A stretch of DNA of 64,000 nt from Janthinobacterium sp. TND4EL3 (GTDB lineage: Bacteria > Pseudomonadota > Gammaproteobacteria > Burkholderiales > Burkholderiaceae_D). Below the pieces are notes generated by a model. It worked only from the letters and a program-made list of their open reading frames with translations, was not told where the DNA came from and made no database searches. A program made the position numbers and the translations under genes. The stretch is from NCBI RefSeq assembly GCF_900156175.1, contig NZ_FTMV01000006.1, positions 217,643 to 281,642 of the forward strand. The letters run 5' to 3'. Below, one piece after another: positions 10,159 to 17,650 of the stretch (position 1 is the first letter of the stretch; the number at the start of each line of letters is the position of its first letter).

Positions 10159-11070
10159 ATGACCCTGCTGCACTGGACCCTCCCCCTGCCCGCCGGCTAC
10201 CGCCGCGACGACGTCATCGCCTTCCACAGCCGCGACGGGGAAGCCGTGGCCGAACAGGTCACCGCGACAGGCCTGCGCAAGGGCATCCTGCTTGCCGGCG
10301 TGCCTGTCGTGCTGGACGTGGCCTTCACGGACGATGCGGCCGCCTGCCGCGCCGAAATCGACGGCGGCGCCAGTGACGCTCTGCAAACGGCGCTGCACGG
10401 CGCGCTGCTCAACATCCTCGGCCTGCGCATCGACCCGCAGCCGTTTGCCCGGCTGGCTGCCGCCGATCCGCTGCTGGCGCCTTTGATCCGCATCAATCCG
10501 GGCTTGCGCATCGTGCAATCGGCCAGCCCCTTCGAGGCGCTGACGTGGGCCATCATCGGCCAGCAGATCAACCTGCCGTTCGCCATCGCCCTGCGCCGCA
10601 CCTTCATTCTGCAGGCGGGGCGCCGTCATGCCAGCGGCTTGTGGTGCTACCCGGAGGCGCACGACGTGGCGCGGCTGTCCGTCGAGGATTTGACCAGCCG
10701 CAAATTCTCGCGCGCCAAGGCGGAGACCGTGCTGCGCCTGGCCGGCCTCGTCGACGAGGGGGAACTGTCGCTGGAGCTGCCTTCCTCCGGCGACGTGGCG
10801 GCCATATCGCAGGCGCTGCTGGCCGTGAAGGGCATCGGCCCGTGGACCGTCAATTACGCGCTGCTGCGCGGCTACGGCTATGCCGACTGCTCGCTGCACG
10901 GCGACGTGGCCATCCGCGCCGCCCTGCAAAAGCTGCTCGGCGAAGAAACAAAGCCGGACGTGGCGCGCACGGAAGAGTGGCTGCGCCAGTACGCGCCGCA
11001 CCGCACCATGGCGGCCGCCCACCTGTGGGCCAGCCTGCACCCGAAAAATAATCCGCCAGCGGTGGAATAA
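10159..11070 (+). CDS. DNA-3-methyladenine glycosylase II, AlkA-like
   Basis: Base-excision repair glycosylase of the HhH-GPD superfamily, expected to remove alkylated purines from DNA. The start is taken as ATG 10159 (MTLLHWTLPLPAGY); an upstream TTG at 10150 adds only three residues. The 303-residue protein has an AlkA-type N-terminal domain followed by a helix-hairpin-helix (VKGIGPWTVNYALLRG, about residues 223-238) and the downstream Asp of LHGD that fits the catalytic aspartate. There is no N-terminal Ada domain. It lies 68 bp after the XdhC-like gene. Confidence 0.88.
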   Translation: MTLLHWTLPLPAGYRRDDVIAFHSRDGEAVAEQVTATGLRKGILLAGVPVVLDVAFTDDAAACRAEIDGGASDALQTALHGALLNILGLRIDPQPFARLAAADPLLAPLIRINPGLRIVQSASPFEALTWAIIGQQINLPFAIALRRTFILQAGRRHASGLWCYPEAHDVARLSVEDLTSRKFSRAKAETVLRLAGLVDEGELSLELPSSGDVAAISQALLAVKGIGPWTVNYALLRGYGYADCSLHGDVAIRAALQKLLGEETKPDVARTEEWLRQYAPHRTMAAAHLWASLHPKNNPPAVE

Positions 11071-11127
11071 ACGGGCAGCACCGCGCGTCTATCCCTTGCA
11101 AGCCCCCAAAACCTCAAGGAGACCATC

Positions 11128-11499
11128 ATGCGCTTTACTACTTTTGCCGCCACCGCCCTTTTCACCGCCTTGTCCGCCCCCCTCGCCTTCGCCGCCGACG
11201 TCATGCCCGCCAACGGCATGCTGGTCAATGCCGGCGGCATGACCGTGTACGTGTTCGACAAGGATGTCGCCGACAGCGGCAAGAGCGCCTGCAGCGGCGG
11301 CTGCCTGGCCGCCTGGCCCGCCGTCATCGCCACCGAAGCGGCGCCCGCCGCCCCCTACGGCAGCATCAAGCGCGAAGACAATGGCGCCATGCAGCTGACC
11401 TACAAGGGCAAGCCCCTGTACCTGTACAAGGAAGACAAGAAGCCGGGCGACGTTGCCGGCGACAATTTCAAGAACGTGTGGCACGTCGCCAAGCCTTAA
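11128..11499 (+). CDS. Secreted PF03640-type repeat protein
   Basis: A 123-residue exported protein. Residues 1-22 form a signal peptide (cut after AFA). The mature part has two copies of the short repeat typical of this family of unknown function: GMTVYVFDKD with SACSGGCLAAWP (two cysteines at about 52 and 56), then GKPLYLYKEDKKPGDVAGD. An AAGGAGA ribosome-binding site precedes the ATG. The ECF sigma factor starts 21 bp downstream, so this gene is probably the first of a three-gene unit and may be the target or sensor input of that sigma factor (inference). Confidence 0.85.
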   Translation: MRFTTFAATALFTALSAPLAFAADVMPANGMLVNAGGMTVYVFDKDVADSGKSACSGGCLAAWPAVIATEAAPAAPYGSIKREDNGAMQLTYKGKPLYLYKEDKKPGDVAGDNFKNVWHVAKP

Positions 11500-11520
11500 G
11501 CATCGCGCCGCGCCGCCACG

Positions 11521-12042
11521 ATGAGCACGCCAGAGGACAGCCGCCAGCTGCAAGCCTGCCTGCCCGGCCTGCGCCGCTACGCGCGCGCGCTGGTGGGCGC
11601 CGTTCACGCGGACGACCTGGTGCAGGACACCGTGGAGCGGGCCTGGCGCAAGTTCGACCAGTGGCAGCGGGGCGGCGAGATGCGGCCCTGGCTGTTCTCC
11701 ATCATGCATAACCTGCACGTGGACCAGCTGCGCCGCCCCGGCCTGGACTTGCAGGAGCTCGACGATGACACCGTGCTGCCCGCGCCGGAACGCGCGCCGG
11801 GGCAGTCCATCGCCATCGGCGAGATGGATGCGGCGCTGGCCCGCTTGCCGCTGGCGCAGCGCGAAGTGATATTGCTCGTCGCGCTGGAACAGATGCCCTA
11901 CGAGCACGTGGCGGCCGCCCTGGGCATCCCCGTCGGCACCGTCATGTCGCGGCTGTCGCGCGGACGGGACAAACTGCGCGCGCTGCTCGACGGCCGCCCC
12001 GCCGGCGACGGCGGCGCGCCCACCCTGAAAGTCGTGAAATGA
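11521..12042 (+). CDS. ECF-type RNA polymerase sigma factor
   Basis: A 173-residue extracytoplasmic-function sigma factor. Region 2 is seen at about residues 15-70 (DDLVQDTVERAWRKFDQW, then MRPWLFSIMHNLHVDQLRR), and region 4 at about 110-160 (QREVILLVALEQMPYEHVAA and GTVMSRLSRGRDKLRALL). It overlaps the next gene by the ATGA arrangement, which supports translational coupling with the anti-sigma factor. Its promoters probably include the unit's own, but I could not identify a matching -35/-10 pair upstream of 11128. Confidence 0.93.
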   Translation: MSTPEDSRQLQACLPGLRRYARALVGAVHADDLVQDTVERAWRKFDQWQRGGEMRPWLFSIMHNLHVDQLRRPGLDLQELDDDTVLPAPERAPGQSIAIGEMDAALARLPLAQREVILLVALEQMPYEHVAAALGIPVGTVMSRLSRGRDKLRALLDGRPAGDGGAPTLKVVK

Positions 12043-12839
12043 CAAGGCAAGCCATCAGCGAAGCGCAATTGCACGCCCTGGCCGACGGCGTCCTGCCCGA
12101 GGAACAGCGCCCGGCCGTCGATGCCCACCTGCGCGCGCATCCGCAGGACGCCGCCCGCGTCGACGCGTGGCGCGAGCAAAACCGCCAGTTGCGCGCCCTG
12201 TTCAATCCCGTGCAGGAAGAAGCCGTGCCGCGGCACTTGCTGCAGGCAGCGGCGCCGCCGGCGGCAAACCGTGGCTGGTATCGCCCCGCCATGCAGGCGG
12301 CGGCAGCCGTCGTGCTGGTGGTCGCCGGCGGCGCGGGCGGCTGGCTGCTGCGCGGCGGCGATGGCGATGGCGGCAACAGCGTGACCGCCAGCGCCAGCCC
12401 GGTCTCCCTGGCGCGCAGCGCCGCCATCGCCCACGCCGTCTACACGCCCGAAGTGCGCCACCCCGTGGAAGTGGGCGCGGAACAGGAGGCGCACCTGGTG
12501 CAATGGCTGTCGAAGCGCCTGGGCACGCAGCTGCAGCCGCCCGTGCTGTCGCCGCTGGGCTACCAGCTGATCGGCGGGCGCCTGCTGCCCGGCGACGGCG
12601 ACGGCCCCGTGGCGCAATTCATGTACGAGGATGGCGGCGGCAAGCGCCTGACCCTGTACGTGGCGAAGGAGCGGGCAGGCAGGCAGGAAACGGCGTTCCG
12701 CTACACGCAGGAAAAGGAGCTGAGCGTGTTTTACTGGATCGACGGCCGGCTCGGCTACGCCCTCTCGGCAAACCTGCCCAAAAAGGAGCTGGGCAAGATC
12801 GCCGACGCCGTGTACGCGCAGCTGGAACAGCCTCGCTGA
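12039..12839 (+). CDS. Transmembrane anti-sigma factor
   Basis: A 266-residue predicted single-pass membrane protein, coupled to the sigma factor gene by a 4-bp overlap. Residues 1-80 are cytoplasmic and start with an anti-sigma-like helix (ISEAQLHALADGVLPEEQR); residues about 84-104 form the membrane segment; the remainder is periplasmic. The HxxxCxxC zinc motif of ZAS-type anti-sigma factors is absent, so inhibition does not depend on a redox-active zinc centre of that kind. The periplasmic part contains a YEDGGGKRLTLYV segment and presumably senses the signal. Confidence 0.85.
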   Translation: MTRQAISEAQLHALADGVLPEEQRPAVDAHLRAHPQDAARVDAWREQNRQLRALFNPVQEEAVPRHLLQAAAPPAANRGWYRPAMQAAAAVVLVVAGGAGGWLLRGGDGDGGNSVTASASPVSLARSAAIAHAVYTPEVRHPVEVGAEQEAHLVQWLSKRLGTQLQPPVLSPLGYQLIGGRLLPGDGDGPVAQFMYEDGGGKRLTLYVAKERAGRQETAFRYTQEKELSVFYWIDGRLGYALSANLPKKELGKIADAVYAQLEQPR

Positions 12840-12869
12840 ACCGCGTATCGCCGCCAGGACAGCGCCGGC

Positions 12870-14078
12870 TTACTGCGCCCGCTTGCGCCACAGCGCCAGC
12901 TGCAGCAGCACCGCCATGGCGGCCACCACGGCGGCGCCGGCCGCCAGCAGCCATGCGGGCCAGTCCAGCAGGAGCAGCAGCCCGCCCATGGCGGCGCCGA
13001 TGGCGCTGCCCAGGTACAGCGCCGATTCATTGAGGGCGATGGCCAGGTTGCCGTCGCCCTGCCGCGCGCGCGCGTCCAGCAGCTGCTGGTTCTGCGGCAC
13101 TTGCAGGGCCCAGCCGGCCGCGCCCCACAGCACGATGGGCGCCAGCATCAGCCACGCCGACCAGCCGGCCGCCAGCGGCAGCGCGCACAAGGCCAGCGCC
13201 AGCAGCAGCAAGATGAACAAGGTCAGCTTCGGCGGCCGCACCTTGTCGGCCCATGGCCCGACCAGCACGCTGCCCGCGATTCCCCCCACGCCCCAGGCCC
13301 ACAGGAAGGGCGTGGCGGAGATTGCCGTCCCCTGCGCGGACCACGCCAGCAGCGGCGCGATAAACGTGTACATGCCCAGGCTGGCGATGGCCGCCAGCAG
13401 CGACACGAGCAGGATGGCCAGCACCTGCCCGTCGGCCAGCAAGGCCAGCTTGCGGCGCAACGAGGTCGCCGCCACTTCCGGCAGCACCGGCAGCTGCCAC
13501 AGCAAGCCCGCCAGCGCCAGCGCGCCGAGGCTGGCGACCAGCCACAGGGCCGCCGTCCAGCCCAGCTGCTGCGCCAGCAGCAGGCTCAATGGCACGCCCA
13601 GCACCGTGCCGCCCGCCATGCCGCCCATGATCACGGCGATAGCCTTGCCGCGCTGCGGCGCCGCCGCCACGCCCGCCGCCGCAGCGATGCCCAGCGCCAG
13701 GTAGACACCCGCGCCCACGCCGGCGACGGCCCGCCACAGCAGCAAGCCGGCAAAATCGCCGGCCAGCGCGCTGGCCCCGTTCGCCAGCACGAATACGCCC
13801 AGTGCGCCCAGCAGGCCAGGGCGCTGCGCACGCGCCGGCAGCAAGGCCACGACAAGAGGCGAGCCGAGGCCGTAGGCCAGCGTGAACGCCGTCACCAGCT
13901 GCGCGGCCATCGCCACGGACACGGAAAACGCGCCGGCGATCAGCGGCATCAGCCCCGCCGTCACATACGACGCCATGCCCAGCGCGAAGGCGCCCATGGC
14001 GATCAGGTAGACGGTGGCGGGCAGCGCGACGGCGGTCGCAACTGCGGGCGCGCGGGAAGAGTAATCGGACATGGGCAC
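12870..14078 (-). CDS. MFS transporter
   Basis: A 402-residue major facilitator with about 12 hydrophobic segments and the usual split into two halves around residue 200. It resembles drug or sugar exporters of the AraJ/YdhP type; the substrate is not predictable. It is divergent from the HTH regulator at 14183, and the 104 bp between them contain an inverted repeat, so that regulator is the likely controller. Its 3' end converges with the anti-sigma factor gene without an obvious terminator. Confidence 0.88.
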   Translation of the reverse strand: MPMSDYSSRAPAVATAVALPATVYLIAMGAFALGMASYVTAGLMPLIAGAFSVSVAMAAQLVTAFTLAYGLGSPLVVALLPARAQRPGLLGALGVFVLANGASALAGDFAGLLLWRAVAGVGAGVYLALGIAAAAGVAAAPQRGKAIAVIMGGMAGGTVLGVPLSLLLAQQLGWTAALWLVASLGALALAGLLWQLPVLPEVAATSLRRKLALLADGQVLAILLVSLLAAIASLGMYTFIAPLLAWSAQGTAISATPFLWAWGVGGIAGSVLVGPWADKVRPPKLTLFILLLLALALCALPLAAGWSAWLMLAPIVLWGAAGWALQVPQNQQLLDARARQGDGNLAIALNESALYLGSAIGAAMGGLLLLLDWPAWLLAAGAAVVAAMAVLLQLALWRKRAQ

Positions 14079-14114
14079 GCTTTCGGGAAGAAAGCAGGCA
14101 TTCTGGAATACAAT

Positions 14115-14141
14115 ATAAACAATTACAATTTAACTGTTTAT
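14115..14141. promoter_or_regulatory. Candidate operator between MFS and HTH genes
   Basis: Perfect 7-bp arms ATAAACA (14115-14121) and TGTTTAT (14135-14141) around a 13-base AT-rich spacer. It sits in the divergent intergenic region 37 bp before the MFS start and 42 bp before the regulator start, a position that could control both. Confidence 0.45.
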
Positions 14142-14182
14142 GCTATTACTGGCAGCAACAGGCTCACAGGAAAGACCGCACC

Positions 14183-14983
14183 ATGCGCACTTTGGCCCGC
14201 ACCCGCCACGAACTGGCCGCCTACCTGCAGGCGCGGCGCGCGCGGCTGTCGCCCGAGGACGTGGGTTTGCCCGGCGGCGGGCGGCGCAGGACGCCGGGCT
14301 TGCGCCGCGAGGAAGTGGCGGCGCTGGCCGGCGTGGGGCTGACCTGGTACACCTGGCTGGAACAGGGGCGCGACATCGGCGTCTCCAGCGCCTTCCTCGA
14401 CAAGCTGGCCGAAGTGCTGAAACTGGACGCGGGCGAGCGCCGCCACCTGTTTTTGCTGGCCCATGCGCGCCCGCCCGCCGAAGAGGGCAAGACGTTTTGC
14501 GTGGTGCCGCCGCCCGTGCGCCGGCTGATGCACGAACTGGCGCATCCGGCCTATGTGCTCAACCTGCGCTGGGACGTGCTGGCGTTCAATGCGCAAGCGG
14601 ACACCCTGTTCGGCTTCGGCGCGCATGTGCCGGCGCGGCGCAACCTGCTGTGGCTGTTGTTTACCGATCCCCTGCTGCGGTCACGCTTCGCCGGCTGGGA
14701 AGAGCAGGCGCCGCTGATGCTGTCGGGCTTTCGCCGCGACTATGCGCGCGCCACGCGGGAAGCGGACATCCACGCGCTGGTGCAGGAACTGGAAAAGGTC
14801 TCGCCCGAATTCAAGCTATGGTGGCGCCGCCACGACGTGCATGCGCCGTGTGACGGCGTGCGCCAGCTGGACGTCGGCGGCGAGCGGGTCGCGTATGAAC
14901 ACACCTCGCTGACCATCGATGCGGACCGCCACTTGCGGCTGGTCGTGTATGCGCGCCAGGTGGCGGAAGCGATCTCGCCGTAG
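14183..14983 (+). CDS. HTH regulator with MmyB-like ligand-binding domain
   Basis: A 266-residue transcription factor. The N-terminal XRE-type helix-turn-helix (about residues 9-85) includes RRTPGLRREEVAALAGVGLT and YTWLEQGRD, which is the signature of this family; the C-terminal MmyB-like domain (about 105-260) usually binds a fatty-acid-like ligand. It is divergent from the MFS gene and probably represses it together with itself. The ATG at 14183 gives the conserved N-terminal R-rich start. The tRNA terminator at 14988 follows the stop directly. Confidence 0.9.
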   Translation: MRTLARTRHELAAYLQARRARLSPEDVGLPGGGRRRTPGLRREEVAALAGVGLTWYTWLEQGRDIGVSSAFLDKLAEVLKLDAGERRHLFLLAHARPPAEEGKTFCVVPPPVRRLMHELAHPAYVLNLRWDVLAFNAQADTLFGFGAHVPARRNLLWLLFTDPLLRSRFAGWEEQAPLMLSGFRRDYARATREADIHALVQELEKVSPEFKLWWRRHDVHAPCDGVRQLDVGGERVAYEHTSLTIDADRHLRLVVYARQVAEAISP

Positions 14984-14987
14984 AACG

Positions 14988-15023
14988 AAAAAACCGCTGG
15001 CCCCCTTGCGGGGAACCAGCGGC
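14988..15023 (-). terminator. Terminator of the first initiator tRNA gene
   Basis: On the minus strand a 7-bp stem CCGCTGG/CCAGCGG (15016-15022 with 14994-15000), extended by further pairing in the loop, then six T residues (A-run 14988-14993). It begins 8 bp after the tRNA 3' end. Confidence 0.85.
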
Positions 15024-15030
15024 TTCGAAT

Positions 15031-15107
15031 TGGTTGCGGGGACAGGATTTGAACCTGTGACCTTCGGGTTATGAGCCCGACGAGCTGCCAGACTGCTCCA
15101 CCCCGCA
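15031..15107 (-). tRNA. Initiator tRNA-fMet (CAT), copy 1
   Basis: A 77-nt cloverleaf with encoded CCA at 15031-15033, anticodon CAT and the three consecutive G-C pairs GGG/CCC at the base of the anticodon stem that mark an initiator rather than an elongator. Position 1 is U and position 72 is A, so the usual C1xA72 mismatch of enteric initiators is here a weak U-A pair. The copy is identical to 15249-15325. It has its own -10 (TATAAT, complement of 15113-15118). Confidence 0.97.
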
Positions 15108-15112
15108 CTCGA

Positions 15113-15142
15113 ATTATATACCAGATTGTTGCGCGGCGTAAA
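15113..15142 (-). promoter_or_regulatory. Promoter of initiator tRNA copy 1
   Basis: Minus strand: TTTACG at 15142-15137, 18-bp spacer, TATAAT at 15118-15113, five bases before the mature tRNA 5' end. The same TATAATTCGAG precedes copy 2. Confidence 0.6.
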
Positions 15143-15204
15143 GGGCATGAATTGACAATGTCTTTCCTCCCCGTCCGGCGGATACTCTTTCTGGCCGGAA
15201 ATGG

Positions 15205-15239
15205 AAAAAGCCGCCGATCTTTTGCAAGAATCAGCGGCT
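15205..15239 (-). terminator. Terminator of the second initiator tRNA gene
   Basis: Minus strand stem GCCGCTGAT (15238-15230) with ATCGGCGGC (15218-15210), one G-U pair, followed by five T residues (A-run 15205-15209). It means the two tRNA genes are separate transcription units. Confidence 0.8.
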
Positions 15240-15248
15240 TTCCGGTAT

Positions 15249-15325
15249 TGGTTGCGGGGACAGGATTTGAACCTGTGACCTTCGGGTTATGAGCCCGACG
15301 AGCTGCCAGACTGCTCCACCCCGCA
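15249..15325 (-). tRNA. Initiator tRNA-fMet (CAT), copy 2
   Basis: Identical to copy 1 over all 77 bases, including the U1-A72 pair and the GGG/CCC anticodon stem. The two genes are in the same direction, 141 bp apart, each with its own promoter and terminator, which is typical of doubled initiator tRNA genes that raise dosage. Confidence 0.97.
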
Positions 15326-15330
15326 CTCGA

Positions 15331-15360
15331 ATTATACGGGCAAACAGGCGGCTTAGGCAA
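15331..15360 (-). promoter_or_regulatory. Promoter of initiator tRNA copy 2
   Basis: Minus strand: TTGCCT at 15360-15355, 18-bp spacer, TATAAT at 15336-15331, five bases before the tRNA. Confidence 0.6.
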
Positions 15361-15511
15361 TAGCTATCTCAACTTAGGCTGCAATAGAGCCATTTAATTA
15401 TAAAACCTGGCCAATTACCGGTTGGCATAGTGTCCGCTCGTCACGCCACACAGCGCGCAATCGGTGTACAGTAAGCGTTACACCCGACATCCATTTTTCC
15501 GAAGCCTGCCC

Positions 15512-16090
15512 ATGAAATTCTGCTCCGAATGCGCCCACCCTGTCAGCCTGTCCATTCCGGAAGGCGACAACCGTCCCCGCTATGTGTGCGCCAACTGCGA
15601 CGCCATCCATTACCAGAATCCGAAAATGGTGGTCGGCTCCATCCCCGTGTGGGAAGAGGATGGCCAGTTGCAGGTCTTGCTGTGCAAGCGGGCCATCGAG
15701 CCGCGCCTCGGCTACTGGACCCTGCCGGCCGGCTTCATGGAAAACGATGAAACGACGTCCGATGCGGCCGAACGCGAGACGGTGGAGGAAGCGGGCGCCA
15801 ACATCGAGCTGGGCCCCCTGTTTTCGCTGCTCAACGTGCAGCGCGTGCACCAGGTGCACCTGTTCTACCTGGCGCGCCTGCGCGACCTCGACTTCGCGCC
15901 CGGCATCGAAAGCCTGGACGTGCGGCTGTTTACGGAAGCGCAGATTCCCTGGGATGACCTGGCCTTTCCCACCATCCGCGCCACCCTGGAACTGTTCTTT
16001 GCGGACCGCGTGAAAATCCGCGAAGGCGGCAGCTATGGCTTCCATACGGGCGACATCACGCGCCCGATGGCGCGCACGGATGCAGAGTAA
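15512..16090 (+). CDS. Nudix hydrolase with N-terminal zinc ribbon
   Basis: A 192-residue protein. ATG 15512 is preferred because it puts the zinc ribbon at the very N-terminus (Cys4, Cys7, Cys26, Cys29); an upstream frame extension to 15464 lacks conservation. The Nudix box is canonical: GFMENDE followed by RETVEEAGA, the Mg-binding helix that cleaves nucleoside diphosphates linked to another moiety. The arrangement resembles NudC-type NAD pyrophosphatases but is shorter, and the substrate is unknown. aat follows after 30 bp, suggesting cotranscription. Confidence 0.88.
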   Translation: MKFCSECAHPVSLSIPEGDNRPRYVCANCDAIHYQNPKMVVGSIPVWEEDGQLQVLLCKRAIEPRLGYWTLPAGFMENDETTSDAAERETVEEAGANIELGPLFSLLNVQRVHQVHLFYLARLRDLDFAPGIESLDVRLFTEAQIPWDDLAFPTIRATLELFFADRVKIREGGSYGFHTGDITRPMARTDAE

Positions 16091-16120
16091 GCCCCTATCA
16101 CCTGCCACCTTTGACGCCGC

Positions 16121-16837
16121 ATGATTCCCTGGCTCGACATCCACACCCCGTTTCCCGACGTCTCGCGCGCCCTCACCGACGAGGCGCCCGGCCTGCTGGC
16201 GGCCGGCGCCGACCTGTCGCCCGCGCGCCTGCTCGACGCCTACCGGCACGGCATCTTTCCCTGGTTTTCCGAAGGCCAGCCCATCCTGTGGTGGAGCACC
16301 GATCCGCGCATGGTGCTGATGACGGACGATTTCAAGGTGTCCGACAGCCTGGCCAAGGCGATCCGCAAGGTCGAGCGCAGCGCCGCCACGGACGGGCGCT
16401 GGCAGCTGCGCTTCGACGGCGATTTCGAGGCCGTCATGCGCGCCTGCGCGGCGCCGCGCAAGGATGGCCCGGGCACCTGGATCTCCGACGAGATCATCGC
16501 CGGCTACACGGGCTTGCACAAGCTGGGCTACGCGCACTCGTCCGAACTGTGGCTCGATGGCGAACTGGTGGGCGGCGCGTACGGCGTGTCGATCGGGCGC
16601 ATGTTCTATGGCGAATCGATGTTCGCGCGCGTCTCGGACGGTTCGAAGATCGCGCTGGCGCAGCTCGTGCGCTTTTTGAAGGCGCGCGGCGTGGCCATGA
16701 TTGACTGCCAGCAGGAAACAAAACACCTGGCCTCGCTGGGCGCGGCACCCATTTCGCGCGCCCGCTTCCTGGCCCATCTGCGCGTCGCTATTGAAGCAGC
16801 GCAAATCACGGACTGGCATGCTGCGCCACCCGCGTAA
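16121..16837 (+). CDS. aat: Leucyl/phenylalanyl-tRNA-protein transferase
   Basis: Adds Leu or Phe from aminoacyl-tRNA to N-terminal Arg or Lys of proteins, marking them for ClpS-ClpAP (N-degron pathway). The 238-residue protein has the conserved [17 protein letters not shown] region at about residues 43-59 and the [14 protein letters not shown] active-site segment at about 155-168. It is followed 60 bp later by bpt, the second transferase of the same pathway; the pairing is common in betaproteobacteria. Confidence 0.97.
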   Translation: MIPWLDIHTPFPDVSRALTDEAPGLLAAGADLSPARLLDAYRHGIFPWFSEGQPILWWSTDPRMVLMTDDFKVSDSLAKAIRKVERSAATDGRWQLRFDGDFEAVMRACAAPRKDGPGTWISDEIIAGYTGLHKLGYAHSSELWLDGELVGGAYGVSIGRMFYGESMFARVSDGSKIALAQLVRFLKARGVAMIDCQQETKHLASLGAAPISRARFLAHLRVAIEAAQITDWHAAPPA

Positions 16838-16897
16838 AAAAGCTATGATATCTCCAGCCACACTTCCATTGCTACGGACAGACCAGACAGGATCAGC

Positions 16898-17620
16898 ATG
16901 ACGCACCTGAACGAACTACCGTTTGCCACCCTGCAGTTCTACACGACGGCGCCCTACCCGTGCAGCTACCTGGACGACCGCCAGGCCCGCTCGCAGGTGG
17001 CCACGCCTTCGCACCTGATCAACAGCGACGTGTATTCGGAACTTGTGCGCAACGGCTTTCGCCGCAGCGGCATTTTTACCTACCGCCCGTATTGCGACGG
17101 CTGCCAGGCCTGCATCCCCGTGCGCGTGGTGGCCGGCGAGTTCGCGCCCAACCGCAACCAGCGCCGCGCCTGGACGCGGCACGCCGGCCTGCAGGCGGGC
17201 GTGGCCAGCCTGTCCTTCCTCGACGAACACTACGAACTGTATCTGCGCTACCAGAGCACGCGCCACGCGGGCGGCGGCATGGACCAGGACAGCCGCGACC
17301 AGTACGCGCAATTCCTGCTGCAAAGCCGCGTCAACACGCGCCTGGTGGAATTCCGCGATCCGGACGGCACCCTGCGCATGGTCAGCATCATCGACGTGCT
17401 GGCCGATGGCCTGTCGTCCGTCTACACGTTTTTCGATCCCGACGTGGCGGGCGCCTCGTACGGCACCTACAACGTGCTGTGGCAGATCGCCCAGGCGCGG
17501 GAACTGGGCCTGCCCTACATCTATCTGGGCTACTGGATCGAACAAAGCCCGAAGATGGCGTATAAAATCAACTTCAAGCCGCTGGAAGCGCGCATCAAGG
17601 GGCAGTGGGTGGTGATGTAA
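16898..17620 (+). CDS. bpt: Aspartate/glutamate leucyltransferase
   Basis: Transfers Leu to N-terminal Asp or Glu, creating primary destabilising residues for ClpS-ClpAP. The 240-residue protein has the N-terminal domain signature [14 protein letters not shown] at 22-35, the Cys-rich [13 protein letters not shown] stretch near 66-78, and the GCN5-like transferase fold including [10 protein letters not shown] and PYIYLGYWI. It works with aat immediately upstream. A terminator that serves both strands follows the stop directly. Confidence 0.96.
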   Translation: MTHLNELPFATLQFYTTAPYPCSYLDDRQARSQVATPSHLINSDVYSELVRNGFRRSGIFTYRPYCDGCQACIPVRVVAGEFAPNRNQRRAWTRHAGLQAGVASLSFLDEHYELYLRYQSTRHAGGGMDQDSRDQYAQFLLQSRVNTRLVEFRDPDGTLRMVSIIDVLADGLSSVYTFFDPDVAGASYGTYNVLWQIAQARELGLPYIYLGYWIEQSPKMAYKINFKPLEARIKGQWVVM

Positions 17621-17643
17621 AAAAAGGGGCTTGCGCCCCTTTT
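17619..17643. terminator. Bidirectional terminator between bpt and the tricorn-like gene
   Basis: Stem AAGGGGC (17624-17630) with GCCCCTT (17635-17641), with an A-run on the left and T-run on the right, between two convergent genes. Confidence 0.85.
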
Positions 17644-17650
17644 CCATTGC

